Shown piece after piece: positions 11,179 through 22,295 of a DNA stretch of 64,000 nucleotides. Position numbers and translations under genes: made by a program. Where the stretch lies: contig JAMYHL010000010.1 of NCBI GenBank assembly GCA_025531455.1, positions 992,001-1,056,000 on the forward strand, given 5' to 3'. The notes under the pieces are model-generated. The model was not told the DNA's origin, made no database searches, and saw only the letters and a program-made list of their open reading frames with translations. Each line of letters begins with the position of its first letter. Within the stretch, counting starts at the first letter, position 1. Source of the stretch: Apiotrichum sp. Y4204 (taxonomy: Eukaryota; Basidiomycota; Tremellomycetes; Trichosporonales; Trichosporonaceae).

Positions 11179-12127
11179 ATGTCTCTATCTCTTCCATTCT
11201 CTTCATGCGTACGCTCCCGGGTCGCTGAGTGTGAGTCACAGCAGCGAGCAAGGGCGCTGTCCTCCTTGTGCTCGGTCACTCCCTGCTTCTCCCAACCTCG
11301 GGATCCAACCTCGACATTTTTTTCCGAACACAGTTCACTAACACGTAGTTGCCTCCTCAGCGGTCGCCTCCTCCTCGCGCTCCTTCTCGGCGTCGGCGGT
11401 CGCCGCCGAGTCGCAGGCAAAGCTCACCGCGCGCCGGAAACGCGCAAAAGTCCTGACGGGCCGTGAAAAGGCTGCAAAGGTTGCCGAGGCCACCGCCGCG
11501 GACCCGATCCTCGGCTCGCCGCGCTCGGGCCCCAACTCGAACGACGCACTGTACCAGGGCTGCCGCCTGCAGCGCGCCGTCCTCCGCGCCGATGACGTGT
11601 GGTACTCGTCCCCGCCGAACTACGCCGAGGGTGCCGAGCCGATGCACTACCTCTCGGGACTGAGCGAGGCGGACCGCGAGCTACTCTTCGGTGCCCTCCC
11701 CGCCACGACTGCCGAGCTTGCATTCGACCCCGACCGCCCGGCGGCCTCGGCGGCGGCCGTGGCCGACCAGAGCCGCCAGTCGGAGACAATGAAGCGGATT
11801 CTCGACCTGCGCAACGCGTCCAAGCCGGGCATTGAGGCCGTGAACCGCCAGCGGATTATCACCGAGTTTGGCGCAACCCCCGAGGACACGGGCAGCAGCG
11901 CAGTGCAGGCCGCGCTGCTCACGCACCAGATCCGTAACCTGTGGGAACACGTCGAGAAGAACCGCCGCGACATCCACAACCGCCGCGCACTTCGCATACT
12001 GGTGCACAAGCGCGCCCGCGTCCTCCAGTACGCGAAGCGCAAGCAGCCGGCGCAGTACGACGCGCTCCTCGCCGACCTCGGCCTCTCGCGCAGTGCCGTC
12101 GAGGGCGAGATCAAGGTCGGCATGTGA
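11179..12127 (+). CDS. MRPS28: Mitochondrial small-subunit ribosomal protein uS15m
   Basis: Two exons, 11179..11230 and 11349..12127, give 276 residues. The spliced N-terminus is Ser/Ala/Arg-rich with SRSFSASA, a typical mitochondrial presequence. The S15 domain is near residues 190-260: DTGSSAVQAALLTHQIRNL, then HVEKNRRDIHNRRALRILVHKRARVL, containing the rRNA-binding helices. The region before it (DDVWYSSPPNYAEG) is the usual fungal extension. The protein should bind small-subunit rRNA early in mitoribosome assembly. The first intron (11231-11347, with AG at 11347-11348) is longer than its neighbours. The first exon is inferred from phase and from the presequence it restores. Confidence 0.9.
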
Positions 12128-12659
12128 GGTGAGTAGAATGTCCCAAGTGGCTTTGCCTGTTGCCTGCTCTTTTTTTTTGCCTCCTCCTTCTCTCCCTTCC
12201 TCCCTTGAATGATGCTTTCCAAACCTGATTTAATGAGCCTGAGCCGCTTGCGGCGAAAGAAGTTAACCTTTTTTAATGTCTGACTCTCTTCCTTTTCTTC
12301 TGTTCTGTTCTCGACTCCTTCATCGTCACTCTCGAGCCGAGCTAACACGACAGACACCCGTCACCCCAATCTCACGTCCAACCAAAATTAGATACCACTT
12401 GTGATATGTTGCATTAGCTCCCTTCTGCATAAAGAGACAAAGTCCATGATATGAGGATTCAATGATGCCAAGGAGAGGGAGTGCGAGGATGCTGTTGAGA
12501 ACGTGGCACTTCAAATTGAGGGTCAGTGGTTGGGTCAGTGGTTGGTACTTTTTTACCTCCCATCCGCACCTTAATCTCTTCCTTGTGCACCTCCGCAGCT
12601 CAATGTCCGTGATGATCAAATGCTTGCACAAACTACAAAGTCTACCCATGTTTTGTTTT
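12128..12659. other. Convergent 3' region with 12-bp tandem duplication
   Basis: This stretch separates the 3' ends of uS15m (plus) and MCC alpha (minus). A 12-bp unit GGTCAGTGGTTG occurs twice in tandem at 12521-12544. There are T-rich tracts near 12170 that may serve 3' end formation. No gene is seen. Confidence 0.5.
12521..12544. repeat. Tandem 12-bp duplication
   Basis: GGTCAGTGGTTG occurs twice without spacer in the 3' flank of MCC alpha. Confidence 0.9.
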
Positions 12660-15057
12660 CTACTTCTCCTCAGCCTCGGGCTCGAGGGAGACGAGGCTGG
12701 CGCCCTCCTCGACGGCCTGGCCCTTGGACGCGTTAACGGCGGCAATGACACCGTCGCGGCCAGCGCGGATGTTGATCTCCATCTTCATGCTCTCAAGGAC
12801 GGCGCACACCTGGCCCTCGGTGACCTTGTCTCCGGGCTGGACGCGGACGTCGATGACCGTCGCGGGCATGGGGGAGACGAGGACGTCGGACGACGGGCCG
12901 CCGGCACCCTCCTCGCCGTCAACCTCGGCACCACGCCGACGCAGAGTGTACTGCGACGTCGGGGTGAAGATGTGCAGCTTGGGGCCGTGGGGGATGACGG
13001 TCGCAGTGTCGTGCGATCCGGAGAACTGGGTGACGATCTCGTGCTCGCCCGTGCGCTTGGCCGTTGCCTTGAGCGTGACGGGGGCGGCATCGCCGGAGGT
13101 GACGGTCAGCTCGTAGCTGCCGTTCGGGTGCTGCGAGACAGTGACATCTCCCTCGTCAAAGTGGTAGTTGTGGATGCTATCGTCGCTGAACCTCCGGCCG
13201 GGGAGAGCGCCCCAGGCGCCGGCCTTGGGCTCGTGGTGGGCGATGGAGAGGGCGGCCTGCGCGAGGATCTCGGCAGGGACGACCTTGGGAGGGAAGAGCT
13301 CGTCGTGGTGCTCGGGGATGAAGTTGGTCTCGACGGGGCCGGCAGCGAACTTGGGGTGCGCGGCGACAATGCGGAGGAAGTCGACGTTGGTCGACGGGCC
13401 GACGACCTGGTACTGGTCGAGGGCGGAGCGGAGCATGGCAAGCGCCTCGGCACGGTCGCGGCCGTGGACGATGAGCTTGGCAATCTGTGTCGTTAGTAGA
13501 TGCCCAAAACCTCGTTGCATCTCAACTCACCATAGGGTCGTAGTACGACGAGACGTCGTCGCCCTCACGGAAACCAGTGTCGAGACGGTGGGGGGCGTCA
13601 CGGGGGGCAGCGGTGTGGATGAGACGGCCGGCGTCGGGGAGGAAGTTGGACTCGGGGCGCTCGGCGTAGATACGGGCCTCGAAGGCGTGGCCGATGCAGG
13701 GGATCTCGGCCTGGGTGACGGGGAGGGGGTTGCCGGCGGCAACGGCGAGCTGCCACGAGACAAGGTCGACACCAGTGACCTCCTCAGTGACGGGGTGCTC
13801 GACCTGGAGACGGGTGTTCATCTCCATGAAGAAGAACTCGCCAGTGACGGCGTCCATGATGAACTCGACGGTACCGGCGCCGACGTAGTTGACGGCCTTG
13901 GCGGCAGCAACGGCCTTCTCAGCGAGGTCCTGCTTGATCTGGGCAGTGAGGCCGGGGGCGGGGGCCTCCTCGATGATCTCTGTTAAAAGTTAGTATCTAT
14001 TACGGCAGCTTATCTGAATCTCCTCGTACTCACTCTGGTGACGACGCTGGACCGAGCAGTCACGCTCCCAGAGGGAGACACAGTTGCCCTGCGAGTCGGC
14101 GAAGACCTGGACCTCGATGTGGCGGGGGCGCTCGAGCCAGCGCTCAAGGAGGACCTCGTCGTTGCCGAACGACTTGGCAGCCTCACGCTTGGCCGAGCGG
14201 ACCTCCTCGACAAAGTCCTTGATGTCACGGACAACACGCATGCCCTTTCCACCACCACCGTGGGTGGGCTTGATGAGCATCGGGAAGCCGACCTCGGCGG
14301 CCGCCTTGGTGAGCGCCTCCTCGCTCTGCTCGGCGCCGTGGTAACCGGGGACACAGGGGACGCCCGCGGCGAGCATAATCTCCTTGCTCTCACGCTTGCT
14401 GCCCATCGCGCGGATCGCCTCGGCGGGCGGGCCGATGAACTTGAGACCAGCGTCGCTCACCGCCTTGGCGAACTCGGTCGACTCGGAGAGGAAACCGTAG
14501 CCGGGGTGAATGGCCTAAAGATGTTAGAGAGATGCAGAGGGAGTAAAAAGTGTGCAGAGAACTCACATCAGCGCCCGAGGCCTTGGCAACGGCAAGGATC
14601 TTGTCCTTGACAAGGTACGACTCGGCAGCGGGGGCAGGACCGATGTGGTACGCCTCGTCAGCCTGGCATTAGCTTGTATTCACCAATTCTCGAGCTCACC
14701 ATCTCAACGTGGAGGCAGTCCTTGTCGGCATCCGAGTAGACGGCGACGGTGCGAATGCCGAGCTGGCGGGCGGTGCGGATCACACGGCAGGCAATCTCAC
14801 CACTAGAGGAGTTAGTACTTTTGCGCGTCTTGGGCTCGTCACTGCACGCACCGGTTCGCAATGAGGACCTTCTTGAGGTGCTTTGCCTCCTTGGCGGGCT
14901 CGTAGTTGATGGTCGTGGCGGTGGCCGCGGCGGGGGTCGCGTACGAGCGGCGTCCCCGTGCGATGGTAGGGGCGGCGATGGGGATGCGGCGTGCAGCGGT
15001 GGCTGCGCTCGCGGTGGTGAGGGCACGGAGGCGCGCGACCCGAAGTGAGCGGAGCAT
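12660..15057 (-). CDS. MCCA: 3-methylcrotonyl-CoA carboxylase alpha (biotin) subunit, mitochondrial
   Basis: Six exons, complement(12660..13484, 13531..13979, 14034..14514, 14567..14662, 14700..14802, 14852..15057), give 719 residues. A Arg/Ala-rich N-terminus suggests a mitochondrial presequence. Next come the biotin carboxylase domain ([16 protein letters not shown]), the ATP-grasp loop ([14 protein letters not shown]), the catalytic segment [19 protein letters not shown], the linker region, and a C-terminal biotinyl domain with ESMKMEI; the biotinylated Lys is near residue 679, 40 from the end. Length and order match MCC alpha, which carboxylates biotin for 3-methylcrotonyl-CoA in leucine breakdown. 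The related propionyl-CoA and geranyl-CoA enzymes share this layout but are less likely in fungi. The MCC beta gene is not in this window. Confidence 0.92.
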
Positions 15058-16261
15058 GGTGGAGACTATAGAGAAGAGCAGACAGAGATACGGAGAAAGA
15101 AGAACAAGAACAGATGCAAAGATTGGGCGTGCATATGAGGTGACAGGCGAGCAAAAAGACTTTGCAGCAAGAGTTGATACTTTGCAACATGCAGGCAGCA
15201 TGGGTCTTTGCAGGTTGTGTGTGTGGCCGGCCACTTGAGCCGGGCCGATGTCTCTCGGACCTTGGAGCCGTGGTCCGCGAGCCACCCAGTCACATTAGCC
15301 GAGGGCCAAGAGCGCTCTCCTTGCCCAACTATCCCTCTCGGCCGGGGGCCAGCGCGGAGCCTCCACGGGGTTGGGGGCAGTTGGGGGCCCACTTGTATGC
15401 ATCCCGCTGCATCTGCCGCACCAGCTGCACCACTGCTGGGCTGTACATGGTTGCAAGGGGCGTGTGGGGGCGCGGAGTTTGCCCCCGAGGACGCGAATCG
15501 TGGATGCCTCGCTTCTCTGCCGGCGCTTCCTGACACTTTGGTAGCATGGAGATAACCCTTTGCCCCTTCTGATTGATTGCAACAGGGCCAACTATGTACT
15601 CGTTTCCGTCGCCAATTTGTGGAGGCTCCGTTGCGCGGGGGCTAGTAAGGGTGGGTTTATATGGGTTGCTAGTTGCTGTCAAGCTGTTGTTGTTGTATCC
15701 TGCTGCCCTGTGGATCCTGTGAATTGCCGATATCCGACCTGCAGCGCAACATCCGCACACTCGAAACCCCTGCTCTCGCTTTTTTTTTTTCCCTTCTGGA
15801 GCTCTGGAGTCTCTCTACCCAGCTGAACAGTTCCAGCCAGCGCTTAAAATGTGGAACACAGACTGGATCTTTACTTTACGTAATAGCATTAATCCATGTG
15901 GCTCCCACACAATTCTACTTCGCTATACTTCGATATACTTCGCGACTTCGCAGACTTCGCGCTCCGCAACTTCAGCCCAACAAATGACCATCAGAAGTGC
16001 TCAGTGACGTCATGGACTCGGTCTGGGTCGTTTGGTGTGGTTCGCTTGGCACCAGTGAGGTGATGGATAGTATGATGTAGTTGATGGTCGTGATGGCAGT
16101 GATGGCCGTGAATCAGTGACGTCTCGGACTTCCCAGAATGCATGCACACACGACACGACACGACACGACCTCGATTGAGCATTGCATTCCCTCAGTACTT
16201 GAGCATTGCACACTCTCCCATATCACAGTCTCTCCCCCTCTCACCCATTCCACATCCCACC
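15058..16261. promoter_or_regulatory. Divergent promoter of MCC alpha and EI24-like gene with phased ACTTCG repeats
   Basis: The region is 1.2 kb between diverging starts. ACTTCG occurs five times between 15917 and 15959; the first three copies begin at 15917, 15927 and 15937, exactly 10 bp apart. Four ACACG units stand at 16148-16167 close to the plus-strand start. A run of T at about 15780-15790 is also present. No coding region is supported. Confidence 0.45.
15917..15959. repeat. Phased ACTTCG repeats
   Basis: Five ACTTCG copies (15917, 15927, 15937, 15945, 15954); the first three are spaced by exactly 10 bp as part of a TATACTTCG-like unit. They lie in the divergent promoter of MCC alpha and the EI24-like gene. 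Confidence 0.85.
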
Positions 16262-17796
16262 ATGTCAGACCACGTCCCCTCGTATCTCGACACCGACAAG
16301 CTGGCCGCTGCCCACGCCGGGACGACGGTCGACCGCGACTCGGAGGTGAACCCGGTCGCTGGCGCTGGAGCCTCCGACCTCACCCCCGGCAAGAGTGGCC
16401 TCTCCAGCGGCGCCGCTGCCCCGTCGCCCGCGTACCGCGACACGGACATGCCGGAGATGTCGCACCCCGTTCGCGCGGTCGGACAGCCGACACGCGTGCA
16501 GAGGAGCATCGTGTCCACTATCAAGAGCTATGTGTCGCACGCCGTCGGTATCAGCCGCGACGCGCTCACCAGCTCCGCCTGGACGTATCCCCTTTATGTG
16601 AGTGATTTCTTGAGAAAGCAGCACTGACTCCAGGGTGTCGCGTACATTGCATCGCGTAGGTGGACACGTCGTCTTGACAACAGTTCGCGAGATGATGCTG
16701 ACACTACACGTACACACGTACTAAAACCTCGAAAATCCATGACACGTCCCACGCGATCGACGACGTCCGCGACGCGTCCACTCATTCCGTCCGCGATCTA
16801 CTTACCCCCCACAGACCCCAAGCTCATTATCCCCGTCCTCCCCCTCCTGCTGCGCTCACTCTTGGTCTCGGCCGGCGTTGTCGGAGCGTGCTTCTTTTTC
16901 CTCTACCTCCCGCAGGTCGCGTGGCTCGCAATCTTTAGCGGACCCCTCGGTGAGTATATTCCTGAATTGTGTCGCGTCGGGTGAACGGAGAACCCTCCTT
17001 ACGGCCGTCGATCCTTTGTAGCTCAGGATTTTCAGGCATGATCTGACAGTAGCGTTTACGCTCGCGGTGCCCCTTGTGCTCGCCGAGGCGGGTATCATTA
17101 TTCTCTTCCTCGGCAAGCTGTTCCTTCTCGGCCCGCTCAGCACCGACCTCTTCGATGCGGTAAGTGAGGAGTGAAATACCTCTCTAAAGAGTGCCCAAAC
17201 TCACTATCAGGTGCTCGTCCAGAAGGGTCAGGAGCAGCTTGTCAAGCGCGTCCGACCCATCACTACGCGCGAGAACAACTCGAAGCAGCTTGGCCGCCTC
17301 CTCAAGGCCCCCTTCTCCAAGCTGAACAAGGACAACCTCATCCGCTCGATAGTCACGCTTCCTTTCAACTTTATCCCGGTTGTGGGCACCGCCTTCTTCC
17401 TGGGATACAACGGTGCGTGCTGCACCTTGCAGACTTCTAGCAAGCTAACTAATTCCAGGCTACAAGGCGGGACCAACGTACCATGCGCGCTACTTCCAGC
17501 TCAAGGGTTTCGACAAGGAGCGCCGCGCGGCCTTTGTCGAGCGCCGCCGTGGCGCGTACATGTCGTTTGGCACCGTCGCCATGCTTTTCAACATGGTTCC
17601 CGTCATCTCCATCCCCCTCAGCCGTGCGTTCCAGACAATCGCCAGATGACGATCCACTGACACAGCAGTTGCCACTCACGTCGGTGCCGCACTTTGGGCG
17701 GCGCAGATTGAGAACAAGGACGCCAAGGCGGGAGAGAAGGGACAGCTGGAGAACAGGCAGGATGCGGAGCTTGACGTGTCGATCCCCAGGCAGTGA
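16262..17796 (+). CDS. EI24-domain membrane protein, RRT8/LDS-like (outer spore wall protein family)
   Basis: Seven exons, 16262..16597, 16634..16655, 16815..16949, 17050..17159, 17211..17412, 17459..17623 and 17666..17796, give 366 residues. After a disordered N-terminus of about 100 residues come WTYPLYGVAYIASHP, a hydrophobic helix pair, VAFTLAVPLVLAEAGIIILFLGKL, PFNFIPVVGTAFFLGYNG, and the diagnostic GFDKERRAAFVERRRGAYMSFG followed by VGAALWAAQIE. These match the EI24/CysZ-like fold of yeast Rrt8 and Lds1/Lds2, proteins of lipid droplets and spore wall formation. Exon 2 is only 22 nt, and the last intron ends in CAGCAG, so two acceptors (17666 or 17669) both keep frame. The exact role in this organism is unknown. 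Confidence 0.85.
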
Positions 17797-18064
17797 GACA
17801 GAGCATTCTCACTTGCCGATCCCCCTCCCCTTCCCTCACAGCGTGTCACCTCTCACCCCCCTTCGCTAAGTCACCCTTGTCGTACCTATAATCCCACTGT
17901 AAGACGCTTTGTCTCCACGCAGGTCAGATTCTGGCCCTGGACAGGAAGGTCGTCACAGATGACGAATTATTCCGAGCGACGCCCTGTGCAACCGCAACCC
18001 ACTGTGACGTCAATGCTCGTCCACCAACACCTCCCCGGATTATCTACCAGACTACAGAATGCAT

Positions 18065-20656
18065 CTACGTTTCCACTATGGTGATTTCTACACAGTCCCC
18101 ACACAGGCGAACTTGAGGGGTAAGGGCAGTGTCAAGAGGCGAGAAGATGTCACCGCCACGCTTCTTGTAGAAGTCGACGACCTTGTTGGCCTTCTCGGCA
18201 ATGGCCGGGCCAGTGAGACCGAACTTCTCGTAGACCTTCTGATAAGGTCCGGAAGCGCCGAACTGGGGGATACCGATGTGCTCGTGCGAGTACTTGCCCC
18301 AGCCGAAGGTGGAGTAGGCCTCGACGGAGACGATGGGCGCGCCGTTGGGGAAGACCGAGAGCTGGTAGTCCCGGGGCTGCTGGTCGAAGACGAGGAAGCA
18401 GGGGAGCGAAACGACACGGACCTTAAGGCCCTTGTTGCGGAGCTCCTTGGCGGCGTCAACAGTAATAGAAACCTCGGAACCCGTCGAGACAAGGGTGAGG
18501 TCAGCACCCTCGGCCTCCTCGAGAACGTAACCACCCTTGGCGGCGTTCTCAATGGACGAGCCCTCGAGCTGGGGAAGGTTCTGGCGGGAGAGGGCAAGAA
18601 CCGAAGGGGTCTCGGGGGAAGTGAGGGCAACGTAGTAAGCACCCGAGGTCTCGTTACCGTCGGCAGGGCGCCAGAACGCGAGGTTGGGGGTAGCACGGAG
18701 CCAAGCAGCGGTCTCGATCGGCTGGTGGGTGGGGCCGTCCTCACCAAGACCAATAGAGTCGTGGGTGGCGATCTGGAGGACACGGAGGCCGGAAAGAGCA
18801 GTCAGACGAACGGCGCCGGCGGCGTAGGAGACGAAGTTGAGGAAGGTGGCGCCGAAGGGAATGAGACCGCCGTAGGCGGCGATACCGTTGCAGACGGCAG
18901 TCATACCGTGCTCACGGACACCGAAGCGAATGTAACGGCCGGCGTACGAGCCAAGCTTGGTCGACGGGGGCTGGAAGTCGACGGCGTCCTTCCAGCGGGT
19001 AAGGTTGGAGCCAGTAAGGTCGGCCGAACCACCGATCAGCTCGGGAATGCCGGGGGCGATAGCGTTGAGAATGTTCTCAGACAGCTTGCGCGAAGCGACG
19101 GCGGCGTCTCCGGGCTTGAAGGTGGGGAGGTTCTTCTCCCAGCCCTCAGGAAGCTTGCCAGAAATACGGCGCTTGAGCTCGGCAGCCTCGGAAGAGTACT
19201 TCTGCTCGAACTTGGCGAAAAGAGCGTTCCACTCCTCCTGAGCCTTGGCACCCTCGGCACCGCGGGCGTCGTAGAGCTTCTGCACCTCGGCGGGGATGAC
19301 AAAGGTCTCCTCGGGGTTGAAACCAAACCTCTCCTTGAGCTGCTTGATGTCGTCGGCCTTGAGGGGAGCACCGTGAACGTCGTGGCCACCCTGCTTGAGC
19401 GAGCCGTAACCGATGGTGGTGATGAGGTTGATGAGGACGGGCTTGCCCTTCACGTCACGGGCCTCAGCAAGAGCACCAGCGATGGCGTCAAGGTCGGTGT
19501 CACCGGCAGTGACGTGGATGACCTCCCAGCCGTACGCGCGGTAACGGGCCTCGACGTCCTCAGTGAACGAGACGTCAGTCGAACCGTCAATGGTGATCTT
19601 GTTGTTGTCCCAGACAGCAACGAGGTTGTCGAGCTGGAGGTGACTGGCGCGTTAGAAACATTCCACTGCTGGGCAACACAACTTCACTTACCCAGCGAGC
19701 GACGAGGCCTCCGACGAGACACCCTCCTGAAGACAGCCGTCACCAAGGAAGCACCAAACGGTGTTGTCGACCATGGGGAAGCCATCCTTGTTGAAGCTGG
19801 CAGCCATGTGCTTCTCAGCGATGGCGAGACCGATGGCGTTGGAGATACCTGCCTGTTAGAGTCCGAGGAATTCATATTTCTTACCCTGGCCGAGAGGACC
19901 GGTGGTGACCTCGATACCGTCGGTGTGGTGGAGCTCGGGGTGACCGGGGGTCTTCGAGTCGACCTGACGGAAGCTCTTCAGGTCGTCCATCGAGAGCTTG
20001 TAGCCCGAGAGGTGGAGGAGAACATACTGGAGGGCACAACTGCGGGGTTAGTGATGGTGCGGTGCGAGACCTCAGAACTAGGCCTGAAAACTCACGCGTG
20101 GCCGTTCGAGAGAACGAAGCGGTCACGGTTGAACCAGTGCGAGTCCTTCGAGTTGTACTTGAGGAAACGGGTCCAAAGAACGTGGGCTACCGGGGCCATA
20201 CCCTGTAGGTGTTAGCGTGCTGCACGTCTGCAGTAATGGCCGCCTGTGCAAGATCACACAGATTTCCGGAGCTCGACCTCGACATCCAAACTCACCATGG
20301 GAGCACCGGGGTGACCAGAGTTGGCCTAAACATAGTCAGCAAAGGGGTCTACAAAGGGAAGGAAAAAAACAGATTATCGAGTCGGGATTGTCCCACACCC
20401 TCAGATCCGACAGTGCCGGCGGGTGGGTTGAAACAGAAAACATGGATGGAGACTTGCCTTGCCGACGGTGTCAACCGCAAGAGTGCGGATGGTGCTGAGC
20501 ATGTTAGTCATCATGACAACAACGCGGGGACCGGGCACGCAGGTGGTATCCCAGGAAGTGCTCGGCACTGAGCCATGGTGGACCTGCCTCCACTGTCCAC
20601 TGTTTGAGAAGAACGTACTTGATAGCGAGCTCGTCAGTCTTGTTGAAGCTCGACAT
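18065..20656 (-). CDS. TKL1: Transketolase
   Basis: Seven exons, complement(18065..19643, 19692..19848, 19885..20039, 20096..20202, 20296..20325, 20458..20494, 20619..20656), give 700 residues. Thiamine-diphosphate and substrate motifs are intact: [60 protein letters not shown] and [13 protein letters not shown]. The enzyme moves two-carbon ketol units in the non-oxidative pentose phosphate pathway in the cytosol. The second intron (20326-20457) has a GC donor (AAG/GCAAGT), and the next exon is 30 nt and encodes only [10 protein letters not shown]. The C-terminus runs about 15 residues past the usual SPLDTAL end before TAG at 18065. Splicing at the 3' end might therefore differ. Confidence 0.93.
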
Positions 20657-22295
20657 TGTGCTGGCAGAGTGTAAGCAGATGTCGGAGTAAATAACGGTAA
20701 AGAACGTACTCTGGATGTGTTTTTTTTGTTTTATGGGGAGAGAAGAGGAGGGAAAGTGAGTAATATCGAGAATGGGAATGATATAAAGACCTGGGGGGTG
20801 GGAAGGGTGAAAGAGTGGTGGAGTGGCCGGAGTGGTGGAGTGGAGTTGGTTACCGGGGGGGGCCAGGACGAAGGAAAGCTGGGGAAAGAGCCAGTGACCA
20901 GTGACTGATCGGAAATAATCATCACCAGTCAAAATCCGGACCGTTGACCCCCGGCAACCTCCGTCTCATGCCGTTCCACCTCTGTAAACAATTCTGATTC
21001 CGCCGCATTCACCCCGCACGCCGCTTGTGCCCGAGTGTGGTGGCGCATAGCAAGACAATGTTCTGCATCGTTGATCAAGACAGCACGAGGCTGAGCACTA
21101 TTTCCCACACGTTGCAGCAGAATCCCACTATCGAGAAGTGAAAAGGAGCGATCTGGAGCTAGCTGGCAGAGCCATGCCTCGTCCCCACATAACGGCTGAT
21201 CCTATGAATGGGGGATCGGACTCGCTAACCTCCGCTCTGCGACCAGATCGTACGTCATTGCCTGTCATTGACAAAACGCTCACTTCAGGCAGGATCAGAC
21301 CTCGGCCTCCGGCCTCCGGTCCGGTGTCATCGATACCACCTGTATTCATCATTGAACTGGTGCTACAGCATGTCGCCAGCCAAGTGAGAGCTTAGTAACA
21401 ATCAGGAAGCACCAGTCATGGACCATGGATGAATGATGGCCCTCAGAGTCTTCGTGGCCCAGAACATTGCGTGCCCACGATTCGCAACCCGATACTCGCT
21501 GTGCACTGGCATGAATGCGTCTAGGCGATACCTAATACTGCAGTGGAGATGGCACACGGCGGACAACTAGGCCCGCTTTATCAATCCCTGTCGAGCAGGG
21601 ACGGTGCTCCATCGCTGATGGCGGCTGCTTCTCTGTCATCACCCAGTTTCCAACTGGTGCCTTTTCGGCGTGCGGCGTCTGTCGACCATGTCTGAACGTA
21701 TCGCCGTTGTGAAATGCACGTGCTTGCCACTGTGCTTGATCGCGATTAACTCCAATACCATAATCAAGATCTAGCGGTCCAGCAACAACCTGACAGCATC
21801 GGGGCCAGACAAACCCAAGCGATGGAGTGAGACACATGAGGATCATTGATATATGGTCAGCTGGTAAAAACCTTTTCCTGCGCATTTATCTCTCTCGGAG
21901 CCTCCTAGATCCTAGATCCTAGACCAGCTGTTCGCAGAGTCACACCAGAAGAACTTAACATCTGCGCCCTCTGGCCCGGCGGATCGGGATCGGCGGAGCC
22001 GGCGAAGGAATGGGACAAGGGTAGATCGGGTAGATCAACTAATAAATGGAACCAGGGGGATCAGCCGAAAGGACATGGATCGACAGAGTGATCACGAGTG
22101 ATCACCCCCCTTGTGGCTGACATCACCTTGAATTCGCTGCGGTTCAAGTGTTGAGTATTGTCTGCCATCGCGGCCAGGCGTACTCACCAGTGACGCGTGC
22201 AATGTTCAAACTACTAACAACGCAACCCCACACCGTATTACAAACATGGCATAAAACTACAGGAAACCGAAACGTAGATTAATCCTCCAAACAGC
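20657..22295. other. Transketolase upstream region and neighbouring 3' flank, no gene
   Basis: This 1.6-kb stretch lies upstream of transketolase and downstream of the seven-TM gene. It shows G-rich runs on the plus strand near 20790-20870 (C/T-rich on the transcribed strand's sense), an AT-rich TATAAA-like patch at 20782-20787, and three tandem TCCTAGA units at 21903-21923. Short open frames here have no motif support. Confidence 0.45.
21903..21923. repeat. Three tandem TCCTAGA units
   Basis: A 7-bp unit repeated three times exactly in the gap upstream of transketolase. Confidence 0.9.

Noticed and set aside
12462..13496. 344-codon plus-strand frame rich in Gly/Asp
   Set aside because: Antisense of the last MCC alpha exon.
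18059..20215. 718-codon open frame on the plus strand
   Set aside because: It is the exact antisense of transketolase. Codon bias (C/G-ending codons) leaves the opposite strand free of stops. The protein has no motif.
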